Under the pieces are notes generated by a model. The model made no database searches, was not told where the DNA came from, and was given only the letters and a program-made list of their open reading frames with translations. A stretch of 64,000 bases of DNA from Phormidium tenue FACHB-1050 (GTDB taxonomy: Bacteria > Cyanobacteriota > Cyanobacteriia > Pseudanabaenales > Pseudanabaenaceae): positions 1 through 64,000 of the forward strand of contig NZ_JACJQY010000005.1 of NCBI RefSeq assembly GCF_014696925.1. Direction: 5' to 3'. Positions 54,551-62,839 of this stretch are shown one piece after another. The position numbers and the translations under genes are program-made. Position 1 is the first letter of the stretch, and the number at the start of each line of letters is the position of its first letter.

Positions 54551-54604
54551 CACCCAATAATTAGGAGTGCGGCGCGAAGCGCCGCACTCCTAATTATTGG
54601 GTTT
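54551..54604. repeat. Family 1 core hairpin
   Basis: CACCCAATAATTAGGAGTGC, GGCGC-GAA core and complement to TTATTGGGTTTT, between def and the DUF2237 gene. TATAGC ends absent. Confidence 0.65.
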
Positions 54605-54632
54605 TACTGTCTATTCTGAAACTAGGAAGTAA

Positions 54633-55184
54633 TTACTTATTGAGTTTATGATATTCAGCTTCTGTAACTAGATCCAAGTTAGTTTCCACTCGATCTAGAA
54701 ACACTTTCCCTTCGAGATGGTCATATTCATGCTGGAAGATTCTTGCTACAAAATCTGTTAACTTGGCGACTTGCCGATCGCCTTGACGATCTAGATATTC
54801 CACTTCGATTTGGCGATCGCGTGGTACTAGCCCCCGAATCATTGGTACTGACAAGCAACCTTCCCAGCCTTTTTCAGTTTCCCCTGAGGAGGAAATAATT
54901 TTGGGATTAATCATCGCCGTTGGTTCCATTTGAGGCGCGTTGGGATAACGCTCATTGGGATGGGAAGCAATGATGATTAATTGCAGCGATCGCCCAACTT
55001 GAGGAGCCGCTAAACCTACGCCCTTACTTTCTTTGAGCGTAACGAGCATTTCATCAATTAACTTCTGAATTTCGCGATCGCTTACATTAGCGATCGGCTT
55101 GGCAATCTCTCTCAAAGCTGGATTGCCAAGCTGATGAATAGTTAGCTTTTTGGTAAATATTTTGTCAATAGCTGGAATCAACAT
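54633..55184 (-). CDS. def: Peptide deformylase
   Basis: Def removes the formyl group from nascent proteins. All three motifs are present in the 183-residue protein: GVGLAAPQVG, WEGCLSVP and FQHEYDHLEGK, giving the Cys-His-His metal site and catalytic Glu. Length is normal. It is downstream of a small hypothetical gene on the same strand, 81 nt apart. Confidence 0.95.
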   Translation of the reverse strand: MLIPAIDKIFTKKLTIHQLGNPALREIAKPIANVSDREIQKLIDEMLVTLKESKGVGLAAPQVGRSLQLIIIASHPNERYPNAPQMEPTAMINPKIISSSGETEKGWEGCLSVPMIRGLVPRDRQIEVEYLDRQGDRQVAKLTDFVARIFQHEYDHLEGKVFLDRVETNLDLVTEAEYHKLNK

Positions 55185-55265
55185 GACTACTTCTTAATTA
55201 ATTGATTTTGGGACAGCCAGAACTTATTGGCAAAAATTAGGAGGATTTAAGCGATCGGTCGTTCT

Positions 55266-55496
55266 TTACAAAGCTTTAGGATTAGCTTCATAGGCAAGAA
55301 TATCGATCAAAGCATCAGCTTCCGCAACAGCTAGACGCGCCTTTTGGTAATCGTCTTCAAATTTTGTGTTGGTGTTTGTATAGGCTTGCATGAGCAAAAT
55401 TGCGAAGTATTCACGTTTAGTCAATCCTTCAACCAAACTATCAGTATCGCGGTTATAACTTACAGGAAAGGCGCTATCAGTACGTCTAGTCGTCAT
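55266..55496 (-). CDS. Small hypothetical protein
   Basis: The 76-residue product from ATG 55496 (MTTRRTDSAFPVSYNRDTDS) contains LTKREYFAILLMQAYTNTN and a C-terminal helix ARLAVAEADALIDILAYEA. The pattern EYFAxxxMQAxxxN...A.ADAL(I)xxL recalls small conserved proteins often found in phage-derived or gene-poor regions. I cannot assign a function. A longer frame to 55553 is open, but the MTTRR start is more plausible. Confidence 0.6.
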   Translation of the reverse strand: MTTRRTDSAFPVSYNRDTDSLVEGLTKREYFAILLMQAYTNTNTKFEDDYQKARLAVAEADALIDILAYEANPKAL

Positions 55497-55657
55497 AGAT
55501 TGTTTTCCTAACAAAATATCAAGGCATATTTTAGCATCAACCTTAGCATCCACAATCTCAGGTTAAGTCAGGTTAAGTTTTTCTCAATTCTTGGCAAGAC
55601 TTTAGCTGCTATGATTTAGCTGTGTAGCCTAGACATGAATTTAAGCTAAAACCTGTC

Positions 55658-57013
55658 ATGACCAATCCCGCTAGTGATTTAGCCACAAATCTCACAGATG
55701 CCTATGAAATCTGTGATGTTGAGCCACTTCAGGGCAAGGGCTTAGAGCGATTTTATTTGCCATTGCTAGAATCGAGAAATAGTGAGGCAATCACTCAGGT
55801 TGGGCAAATTTTACAGCAGCAGAAACCAGAGTCATTTTCTACGATTTTATTTACAGGACATCGTGGCTGTGGCAAAAGTACTGAGTTACGGCGCATTGAG
55901 GATAAGTGTAAGGATCAATATTTGACTGTCTTTTTGAATGTGGAAGACGAAACTGATATTAATGATTTGGATTATATTGATATCTATTTAATGGTGATCG
56001 GTCAGGTAGAGCAAGCTTTGCGAGATCCCAAAATTAAAATTACCTTTGATCAGCAATTACTCAAGAGTGTGGAGGATTGGTTCAAAGTGGTTACGACAGA
56101 AGATGAGCGATCAGTCGCTTTGTCCCTAGATGTCGAAGCATCAGCTAGTCTGGGTAGTGAAGCTTCATTCTTTGCCAAGCTTTTGTTCAAGTTAAAGGGT
56201 GTTTTCAAGAATTCTTCGTCTCAGAAAACAACGATTCGAGAAACCTTGAAAAAAGAATTTACCCGTATGAAAGGTGACATCAATTTATTGTTGGGGGATG
56301 GGCTGAAAAAATTGCGGAAAAAGTTTCCAAATTACAAGGGCTTTTTGGTAATTGTTGATAATCTCGATCGCTGTCCACTTGCAGTCTCTGATAAGTTGTT
56401 TTTTGACTATGCAGCGCAGCTTACATCATTACACTGTTCGATAATTTACACAGTTCCGATCTCGGCACTCTACTCTTCGCGTGGGTTGAGTAATTCCTTT
56501 GACGATCCGCATATTGTGCCTATGGTGAATATCTATGAACTCGATCGCGCTAAATATCCCTTAGAGTTCAATAAAACGAGTTTAGAAGCGGTGGCAAAAA
56601 TCATTGAGAAACGGGTGGATGTGAATGTGATTTTTGATTCGCGCCGTGAGCTAATGGAATTAGTAAAGGCGAGTGGTGGGCATATTCGGCAATTGATGCA
56701 GTTGATGCAAAGAGCTTGTTTGACGGCAAGTGGTCGCGAACATGAGAAGATTTTGGCTGAGGATGTGGAATATGCGATTAAGCAGCTTCAGTTTAGTTTG
56801 GAGCGATCACTTTCTAATAAAAAATATTTTAACGAGTTGGCTTATATTGCCTTAAACAAAGATTTCTCTGATGAAGAGGATGTTAAAGTCCAGATGCTCT
56901 ACAGTACGGCGGTTCTAGAATATAACGGTAGCGATCGCTGGAATTATCCCAATCCTTTACTTATGCGTAGCAATGCTTTCACCAAAGCCATCAGCAGTAT
57001 CACAACTCCCTAA
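55658..57013 (+). CDS. P-loop ATPase, partner of the TPR protein
   Basis: The 451-residue ATPase has Walker A TGHRGCGKSTELRRI near residue 68, Walker B FLVIVDNLDRCPL near residue 228 and ASGGHIRQLMQLMQRA near residue 345. It matches the protein at 14441 in motif order, spacing and length, so the two are paralogues. The middle region has a Lys-rich helical stretch (LLFKLKGVFKNSSSQKT). Its last 41 nt overlap the start of the TPR gene in another frame, which implies translational coupling. Exact family unresolved; STAND/KAP-like AAA ATPase is an inference. Confidence 0.8.
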   Translation: MTNPASDLATNLTDAYEICDVEPLQGKGLERFYLPLLESRNSEAITQVGQILQQQKPESFSTILFTGHRGCGKSTELRRIEDKCKDQYLTVFLNVEDETDINDLDYIDIYLMVIGQVEQALRDPKIKITFDQQLLKSVEDWFKVVTTEDERSVALSLDVEASASLGSEASFFAKLLFKLKGVFKNSSSQKTTIRETLKKEFTRMKGDINLLLGDGLKKLRKKFPNYKGFLVIVDNLDRCPLAVSDKLFFDYAAQLTSLHCSIIYTVPISALYSSRGLSNSFDDPHIVPMVNIYELDRAKYPLEFNKTSLEAVAKIIEKRVDVNVIFDSRRELMELVKASGGHIRQLMQLMQRACLTASGREHEKILAEDVEYAIKQLQFSLERSLSNKKYFNELAYIALNKDFSDEEDVKVQMLYSTAVLEYNGSDRWNYPNPLLMRSNAFTKAISSITTP

Positions 57014-58508
57014 CGACGATCACGCTCAGATTGTTTCGCTTCTAGAACATAATCAGGAAGTGTTTAAGATTTTGCTTGCCTTTGTACAGATGTCCAAAGG
57101 TTTTAAGGTGGCATTTGCTGAGATAAATTTTCCACCTGACATCGATATTTTAATCACATCGTTGCAGGAACATCCAAAATGTCAATCTATTCAGTTTGTG
57201 GTGCTACGTTTTGATGATCCAGAGTTGCGATTTCTATTGGAGGCAATTAAGCAAGAGTTAGCAAATATCGAGATTCAGTCAGATAAAAAATTAGTTTTGA
57301 TTTTGCAAGGTTTGGAAAAGGCGATCGCCTTTAGTGGTGACAATCCGCCCATATTAACCAATCTCAATTATGCCCGTGATTCTTTCCCTGTCGCGATTCC
57401 CCATCCTGTGCTGTTTGCGTTGCCCGACTATGCCGTAACAAGAATCGCGCAGTTTGCACCTGACTTTTGGGCATGGACATCGGCAACCTTTAAATTCCAA
57501 ACTCCTCCCGAAACCCGCGATCGCTTAACTGCTGAAGTCTCTAACTTTTCTCACAATCCCAATCGCTATTTTGCCAAGCCCGAACGAGGGGAGCGGATCG
57601 ATTTATTAGAAAGATTATTGCAAGAATATGCTGAAGATACGGAAGCAAGTAGCCGCACAAGGTTAGAACTACTAAATCAATTAGGTAAAGCACATCAATC
57701 AATTCGTGAGTTTGATAAAGCAAAGTTATATTTTCAACAAGCGATCGAGCTTTGTCGTAAACTTAATTTCCAAAATGGTGAATTTGAAGCTTTATATAAT
57801 TTAGGTGTTCTTTGTTACAGTGCTAGGGAATTTGAGAATGCGAAATGTTCTTTCAATCAATCTTTAGTAGTTAAAGAAAAGATTGGAGATAAACAGGGAC
57901 AAGCCGATGTTTATCATTGCTTGGGTATGGTTGCCCAAAAACTAGGAGAATATGCTGAAGCGCAACAAAACTATCAGCAGGCTCTTGCGATAAAGATCGA
58001 ATTTGGAGATCTCTATTCCCAAGGCAGCACATACGCTCAGTTAGGAACTCTTGCATTAGAATTGCAGAAATATACTGAAGCACAGCAAAATTATCAACAG
58101 GCTCTCACTATATTTATCGAGTTTGACGATTACTCGTCCCAAGCCAACACATACCAAAGTTTTGGAATGGTTGCCCAATTATTGCGTGAATATGCTGAAT
58201 CTCGGCAATACTATCAAAAGGCTCTTGCAAATTTTATCGAATTTGGCGATAGCTACTCCCAAGCCCGTGTATACGTCCAATTAGGACTATTAGCAAAAGC
58301 AGAAAACAACTTCACTGAAGCAGGTAAAAATCTATTACAAGCATTAGAAATCTTTACTCAATTCCAAGATCAGCACAGTGTGGAAATGATTATAAATATT
58401 CTCTTTTACCTCTATCAAGCCACCCATGAGGAAAATTTATTGGAAGATATATCTAAGGTTTTAGGCATAACCATTGAGGAAGTTAGACAAAAATTAGAAT
58501 TAGCTTGA
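56973..58508 (+). CDS. TPR protein with APDFxxW N-terminal domain
   Basis: The 511-residue protein has an N-terminal domain of about 190 residues (FKVAFAEINFPPDIDILITS, LVLILQGLEKAIAF, FALPDYAVTRIAQFAPDFWA) that aligns with the start of the WD40/nSTAND protein at 9293. At least six TPR units follow (REFDKAKLYFQQAIELCRKL, GEYAEAQQNYQQALAI, QKYTEAQQNYQQALTI). The N-terminal domain has no Walker A and may be an inactive NTPase-like fold. The start at 56973 lies within the ATPase gene. The final 60 bases before the IS982 element contain another decayed TPR in a different frame. Confidence 0.8.
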   Translation: MLSPKPSAVSQLPNDDHAQIVSLLEHNQEVFKILLAFVQMSKGFKVAFAEINFPPDIDILITSLQEHPKCQSIQFVVLRFDDPELRFLLEAIKQELANIEIQSDKKLVLILQGLEKAIAFSGDNPPILTNLNYARDSFPVAIPHPVLFALPDYAVTRIAQFAPDFWAWTSATFKFQTPPETRDRLTAEVSNFSHNPNRYFAKPERGERIDLLERLLQEYAEDTEASSRTRLELLNQLGKAHQSIREFDKAKLYFQQAIELCRKLNFQNGEFEALYNLGVLCYSAREFENAKCSFNQSLVVKEKIGDKQGQADVYHCLGMVAQKLGEYAEAQQNYQQALAIKIEFGDLYSQGSTYAQLGTLALELQKYTEAQQNYQQALTIFIEFDDYSSQANTYQSFGMVAQLLREYAESRQYYQKALANFIEFGDSYSQARVYVQLGLLAKAENNFTEAGKNLLQALEIFTQFQDQHSVEMIINILFYLYQATHEENLLEDISKVLGITIEEVRQKLELA

Positions 58509-58513
58509 AATTT

Positions 58514-58571
58514 GATCAATTGCGAGAATATGGAGAAGCGCGACAAAACTATCAACAGGCGATCTTAATCA
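58514..58571 (+). pseudogene. Remnant TPR unit after the TPR gene
   Basis: In a frame shifted from the TPR gene, translation gives DQLREYGEARQNYQQAILIN, closely matching that protein's internal repeats. The IS982 element cuts it immediately afterwards. It shows that the array once was longer or was duplicated. Confidence 0.6.
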
Positions 58572-59554
58572 ACGTGAGTTCGGGTTAAGAAGCAGAAGGC
58601 AAAGCCCACTCCATATGCAAAGAAGGCTTCTTTGGTTGGTGACAATAAGCAATAAGCCCACAAATGACATTGATCAGTGCCTTGATGGGACTACGATGAC
58701 GAGAATGTTCAATCTGTGAAATATTTTTAAGTTGGTCAATGATCGACTCAATAATTGAGCGTTTGCGAGCAAGCAACTTATCAGTCAAGCGCATCAAGCG
58801 ATTTTTCATATTACGCTTTGGTTTGGCAAAGAACTCAATGCCAAAGTCTTGAAACAGTTGAGATGCTAACGACTGAGATACATAACCACGATCAGCAAAT
58901 ACTTTACCAAACATAAATCTGAGCAAATCAGGGATAGGCTTACGGTCATCGACATTGCCTGGCGTAATTTGGATATTCAACAATTCACCGCACTCATTGA
59001 CAAGTAAATGCAGTTTGAAACCAAAGAACCAATCTACTGATGTCTTACCACGAGCTGCTATGCCTTGGAAGACCTTATGCTGCTTGATCCGTCGATTGTG
59101 GCAGACATCCAATGAGGTTGAGTCTACAAAACTAATACCTGTACATTCGCCAAAACAATGTTTCAGGTATATGCATAGTGGCATCATTGCTGAACCCATA
59201 TACTCGACAAACCTGTTGTAGCTTGGTAGTTTTGGAAATTCCTTTTGCCAATACTTACATACATGTTTTTGGTAGAAATTCTTAAAGTCACGGTAGTGGT
59301 TTTGGTGAAAGGCGATCAGGATTGTCATGATTTCACTCATACTCAGACACTTTGTCCTTTGTCTTTGTTGTAAACCATTCCCCAGTAATATCTGTCGCCA
59401 TTTTGGTTCAAATATTTGGCAAAAATCATCGACATGGCAGAACAGGGCTTCTAAACTATTACTCATGGGAGTTACTTCGCTGAACTTGTTTTTCTTATTT
59501 TCAGCTTATCGGTTTCTCCCTTTTTTTGTCCTTTTCCTTATCCCGAACTCACGT
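58572..59554 (-). mobile_element. IS982-family insertion sequence
   Basis: The 983-bp element has inverted ends ACGTGAGTTCGGGTTAAG (left) and the complement of ACGTGAGTTCGGGATAAG (right). It is flanked by TAATCA direct repeats at 58566-58571 and 59555-59560 (TTAATCA if one end base is counted as target). It contains one intact transposase gene. The intact ends and target repeat suggest recent insertion. Confidence 0.88.
58585..59466 (-). CDS. IS982 family transposase
   Basis: The 293-residue protein has the IS982 pattern: SMSEIMTILIAFHQNHYRDF and LPSYNRFVEYM in the N-terminal half. The DDE residues lie in GISFVDSTSLDVCHNRRIKQ, KVFADRGYVSQ and RKRSIIESIIDQLKN. It appears full length and uninterrupted, so it is probably active. 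Confidence 0.92.
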   Translation of the reverse strand: MSNSLEALFCHVDDFCQIFEPKWRQILLGNGLQQRQRTKCLSMSEIMTILIAFHQNHYRDFKNFYQKHVCKYWQKEFPKLPSYNRFVEYMGSAMMPLCIYLKHCFGECTGISFVDSTSLDVCHNRRIKQHKVFQGIAARGKTSVDWFFGFKLHLLVNECGELLNIQITPGNVDDRKPIPDLLRFMFGKVFADRGYVSQSLASQLFQDFGIEFFAKPKRNMKNRLMRLTDKLLARKRSIIESIIDQLKNISQIEHSRHRSPIKALINVICGLIAYCHQPKKPSLHMEWALPSAS

Positions 59555-59649
59555 TAATCAAGGCAAAATTAAAAAGGAAAAAATGGATGATGATATTTAT
59601 CGCGATTTAGCTGAAGTATAATAAATTCAAGTGTTTAGCACCTAAAAAC

Positions 59650-59967
59650 ATGACCACCATCCCCGAAACGACCTTTACTAAAATTTTAGAAGCAGCCGAT
59701 CACCTTCAATTAGAAGATCAAGAAGACTTGATTCGGATTTTGCAAAACCGACTGCGCGACAGACGCAGAGCCGAACTAATTCAAGACGTACAAGAAGCTC
59801 AACAAGAATTTTCCCTAGATGAATGTAAGCCCGTCACGCCATCACAACTTATCTGGCAAGTAGCACAAGAACTCATGGCAGATGTTCCCCCTGAAATATT
59901 AGAGCAACTACCCACCGATGGCGCAGCCCAACACGATCATTACATCTACGGCACACCCAAACGCTAA
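59650..59967 (+). CDS. Antitoxin-like small protein with C-terminal extension
   Basis: In this 105-residue protein, the first 50 residues (KILEAADHLQLEDQEDLIRI, RRRAELIQDVQEAQ) resemble the antitoxin at 45486. The C-terminal LEQLPTDGAAQHDHYIYGTP is a motif found in other small cyanobacterial proteins. It may be a fusion of an antitoxin N-terminus with such a tail. No toxin follows directly; the next gene is an MNT nucleotidyltransferase. 59555-59649 holds only a short AT-rich remnant. Confidence 0.6.
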   Translation: MTTIPETTFTKILEAADHLQLEDQEDLIRILQNRLRDRRRAELIQDVQEAQQEFSLDECKPVTPSQLIWQVAQELMADVPPEILEQLPTDGAAQHDHYIYGTPKR

Positions 59968-60015
59968 AAAGGGAAAGATGAACACTTAATCTCCAAATAA
60001 AAAAAAGGGGGAAAT

Positions 60016-60351
60016 ATGAATCAGCTAACATTAGCGCCAAAGTTAGATAGCCTATTAACAGAATTTCGTGAAGAACTGCAACACCTATATGGCAGTAAAT
60101 TCTTGCAAATCGTTTTATATGGTTCACAGGCACGCAATCAAGCCACAACTGACTCAGATATTGATGTTGCTGTCATCCTCAAATCTCCCATCTCCCCTCC
60201 CACTGAGATTTTTCACATGGGCGCAATCAAATCTAGACTCAGCCTTCAATACGACGAACTCTTATCCGTAATTCCCATCTCAGAAGAAGACTTCAGAAAC
60301 AAATCTACTCCTCTTTTAAACAACATCCGTAGAGAAGGAATTGCTCTATGA
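60016..60351 (+). CDS. MNT-type minimal nucleotidyltransferase (antitoxin half of HEPN-MNT)
   Basis: The 111-residue protein has the polymerase-beta-like motif LYGSQARNQATTDSDIDVAV, with the GSxAR and DxD residues needed for nucleotide transfer. In HEPN-MNT pairs the MNT protein adenylylates and inactivates the HEPN RNase. Here its TGA overlaps an ATG (ATGA), the usual coupling to HEPN, but that frame stops after five codons. A GGGGG-rich ribosome site precedes the ATG. Confidence 0.85.
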   Translation: MNQLTLAPKLDSLLTEFREELQHLYGSKFLQIVLYGSQARNQATTDSDIDVAVILKSPISPPTEIFHMGAIKSRLSLQYDELLSVIPISEEDFRNKSTPLLNNIRREGIAL

Positions 60352-60384
60352 GTCAAATTCAATAAAGCAGAAAGCAAAGTCCCA
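60348..60384 (+). pseudogene. Truncated HEPN partner of the MNT gene
   Basis: ATGAGTCAAATTCAATAA starts at the MNT stop overlap and ends at once; in the next frame FNKAESK follows, reminiscent of HEPN N-termini. The convergent helicase gene begins at 60385, so the body of a HEPN gene is gone. Confidence 0.4.
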
Positions 60385-62709
60385 CTACCATGAGACAAGT
60401 TCAGGAAATTTCTTTGCTAGCTCCGTAATCACAGGACAAATGGCAGCATTTTCAGTGCGATTTTCTAAGGTGTTCCAACTGAAGGGAGCAGATTGAGCAG
60501 CCGATAGCCATAATAATCGCTTAGCACGGGTCATGCCAACATAGAGCAGCCGAAACTCCTCCGCTTGCTTGAGGTAACTGCATTGTCGCCAAGCCTCTTC
60601 CGCATTGGGAAGGCGATCGCCATGCACGATCGCTCTAATTTGCGCCCTCGTCACTTCAGGTAACCCAAAGTCCCCTAAGAACTTAACTGATTCAGGAATA
60701 TAAGCCTCCCCAGGACAAATACGTTTATGCAGAAAGGGCATGAAGACCACATCCCAATCTAGCCCTTTAGCTTTGTGCAAACTGATCAGCGTCACCTGTC
60801 CACTTGTCATATAGCGCCCTTCCAGATTCTCATCTTCGACTGCTTCAAAGTTTTCCGATTCGACGATTTCTCGTAGTGATTCAATTACAGTTTGCATCGA
60901 ATAGCTGCCCACTAGTTGCTGATTGAGGCGATCGCCTAATTTATCGGCAGTTGCCAATAGTCCAGCCTCTTCGTCATAGATAGTAAAGGCGATAAAGGGA
61001 ATTAAATTATATAATGGAAGTTCAATTTTAGCGCGGAGTAAGCCGATGCATTTAGCTTGGGTTTCTTGAGCAAGTTGTGATAGTGCAGGATCTAATAAAG
61101 TGGGATAGAGAAACTTTTCGGGATTACTGGCAAGGGCATTGAGATCTTGCTGTGATGAGATTTTCTGGCGATCCTTCAGAACTTCTAACGCTAATTTGAG
61201 ATTGTCGGGGGAGTGGGGACGTTCCATAAATTTTAAAATCGCCAACATATCCATCGGCACACGCGATCGACGATCGCTTTGTTCGACATCATAGATTTTA
61301 ATCTCATGCTCCTTGGTTAGCCATGCTAAAGCCTCAGCAACAAAGCGCCCCTGATTATGTTGACGCACTAGTATCGCGATACTCAGTTTGGGATCTTGAG
61401 CAAGTAATTGCTTAATGCGATCGCCGATCATCGTCATCTCATGCTCAATATCATCGACAGTATTGGGCAAATAGATTTCTACGCCTTTACCAATGGGTTC
61501 AGGATTAGCATTTGCTTGAGGATCATCAGCATCTACTGGATGAATTCTTTGCTGACGGAACGGCTTCTCAATCTTGGCATATTCGGAATGATTGACCCAA
61601 TGCAGCATATAGTTTGCGGCTCGCATCACATTTCTGGTACTGCGTCCTGCTTGATCAAGGGTTGAAAGTTGCGAATTAAGACTACAGCGATCGCAAAATT
61701 CATTAAAAAAGCGCGGATCGGCAGGGGTAAAAGTGGAGTTAATCGCTTGATTAGGATCACCAACCCGCATCAGGTTTTTGCCCTCTCCCTCTGACCCTCT
61801 CCCAGAGGGAGAGGGAAGTAAGAAATTTGACTCCCCTTCTCCCTCTGGAAGAGGGGGCTGGGGGGTGAGGGCATTCTGCGCCAGAATCTCTAACAACTCT
61901 GTTTGCAACGGTGAAGAATCCTGTGCTTCATCTTCAAATACAGCAAAAATCCGCTCTTGCCAATATTTGCGAACACCTTCATTTCTTAAGACCCGTAACG
62001 CGCCCAAAATCATATCGTCATAGTCGATCGCCCCTTCCTGTCGCAATAGTCGTTCATAGGTTTCATAGAGTCCTGCCGCGATCGCTAAGATATCGCCACC
62101 ATCGGGAGCTTCCGCTTCACGCAATTCTGTAGCGCTCAAGCCTGAACTCTTGGCTGTGGCGATCGCCTCTCTCGCTAAACTGGGCAATACATCGGTGCGT
62201 AATACCGTTTGTCGTCGCAAGCGTTCCGTATCTTCTCCGTCAAAGTTTTTCCCTTCCAGCAATAGGTCATACAATTTCGGATTTTCCTTAACCCAGATAT
62301 TGGTGGCATTGCGAATTAGCTTCTGCTTGAGAGAGTCCGAAATAATTTTAGTTTCTCCTGCCCCAAATCCTGATAGTTCGCGATGGGTGCTGGCAATGTT
62401 ATAAGCCAAACTATGCAAAGTACTAACCGTAAAAGAGCTTTGTGGTAAACGCAGATTTTTGAGATGCTCGGATACTTTTTTGCGAATGTTGCTTACCGCC
62501 GATCGCGTAAAGGTGACGATTACTAATTGCTTTTGGCGATGCAAATTAAAATTGGCGATCGCGATCGCGGCGGCTACCGCCATACCCGTTGATTTCCCAG
62601 CCCCAGGGACTGCGGAAACGGCAAGCTCACCACCCTGCCAATCTGCCATTGTTTGTTGCCCTTTGCGGAGGGTTGAGCGTAATTGATTGAGAGTTTCAGG
62701 GGTGACCAT
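60385..62709 (-). CDS. UvrD/Rep-family superfamily 1 helicase
   Basis: This 774-residue ATP-dependent DNA helicase has motif I AVPGAGKSTGMAVAAAIA near residue 33, motif Ia IVTFTRSAVSNIRKKV, motif II VFEDEAQDSSPLQ, motif III VGDPNQAINS, motif V VTLISLHKAKGLDWDVVFMP and motif VI RLLYVGMTRAKRLLWLSA. All catalytic motifs are present. A 31-residue peptide encoded by a palindromic repeat interrupts the stretch between motifs II and III. Likely DNA repair; the precise subfamily is unclear. Confidence 0.9.
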   Translation of the reverse strand: MVTPETLNQLRSTLRKGQQTMADWQGGELAVSAVPGAGKSTGMAVAAAIAIANFNLHRQKQLVIVTFTRSAVSNIRKKVSEHLKNLRLPQSSFTVSTLHSLAYNIASTHRELSGFGAGETKIISDSLKQKLIRNATNIWVKENPKLYDLLLEGKNFDGEDTERLRRQTVLRTDVLPSLAREAIATAKSSGLSATELREAEAPDGGDILAIAAGLYETYERLLRQEGAIDYDDMILGALRVLRNEGVRKYWQERIFAVFEDEAQDSSPLQTELLEILAQNALTPQPPLPEGEGESNFLLPSPSGRGSEGEGKNLMRVGDPNQAINSTFTPADPRFFNEFCDRCSLNSQLSTLDQAGRSTRNVMRAANYMLHWVNHSEYAKIEKPFRQQRIHPVDADDPQANANPEPIGKGVEIYLPNTVDDIEHEMTMIGDRIKQLLAQDPKLSIAILVRQHNQGRFVAEALAWLTKEHEIKIYDVEQSDRRSRVPMDMLAILKFMERPHSPDNLKLALEVLKDRQKISSQQDLNALASNPEKFLYPTLLDPALSQLAQETQAKCIGLLRAKIELPLYNLIPFIAFTIYDEEAGLLATADKLGDRLNQQLVGSYSMQTVIESLREIVESENFEAVEDENLEGRYMTSGQVTLISLHKAKGLDWDVVFMPFLHKRICPGEAYIPESVKFLGDFGLPEVTRAQIRAIVHGDRLPNAEEAWRQCSYLKQAEEFRLLYVGMTRAKRLLWLSAAQSAPFSWNTLENRTENAAICPVITELAKKFPELVSW
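61780..61872 (-). repeat. C/G-rich palindromic repeat inserted in frame in the helicase gene
   Basis: GCCCTCTCCCTCTGACCCTC and GGGGGTGAGGGC outer arms enclose a CTCCC-AGAGGGAG inner stem. It encodes TPQPPLPEGEGESNF and LPSPSGRGSEGEGK in the helicase, between motifs II and III. The flanking helicase residues (ILAQNAL and NLMRVGDPNQ) would be near each other without it. Confidence 0.85.
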
Positions 62710-62743
62710 GACAACTTTGGCGGATGTACATCACGCATTTTAT

Positions 62744-62804
62744 CGCAAAGCCAAAGAAAAGGAGGGCGGCGCTTTGCGCCGCCCTCCTTTTCTTTGGCTT
62801 TGCG
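62744..62804. repeat. Family 1-type core hairpin, long arms
   Basis: CGCAAAGCCAAAGAAAAGGA, GGGCGGCGC-TTTG core and full complement; between trmN6 and the helicase gene. TATAGC ends absent. Confidence 0.7.
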
Positions 62805-62833
62805 AGAGTGTGCCACTTCGTGGCACACTCTCG
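62803..62833. terminator. Hairpin at the 3' end of trmN6
   Basis: CGAGAGTGTGCCAC-TTC-GTGGCACACTCTCG, perfect, 7 nt after the trmN6 stop. Confidence 0.7.
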
Positions 62834-62839
62834 CAGACT

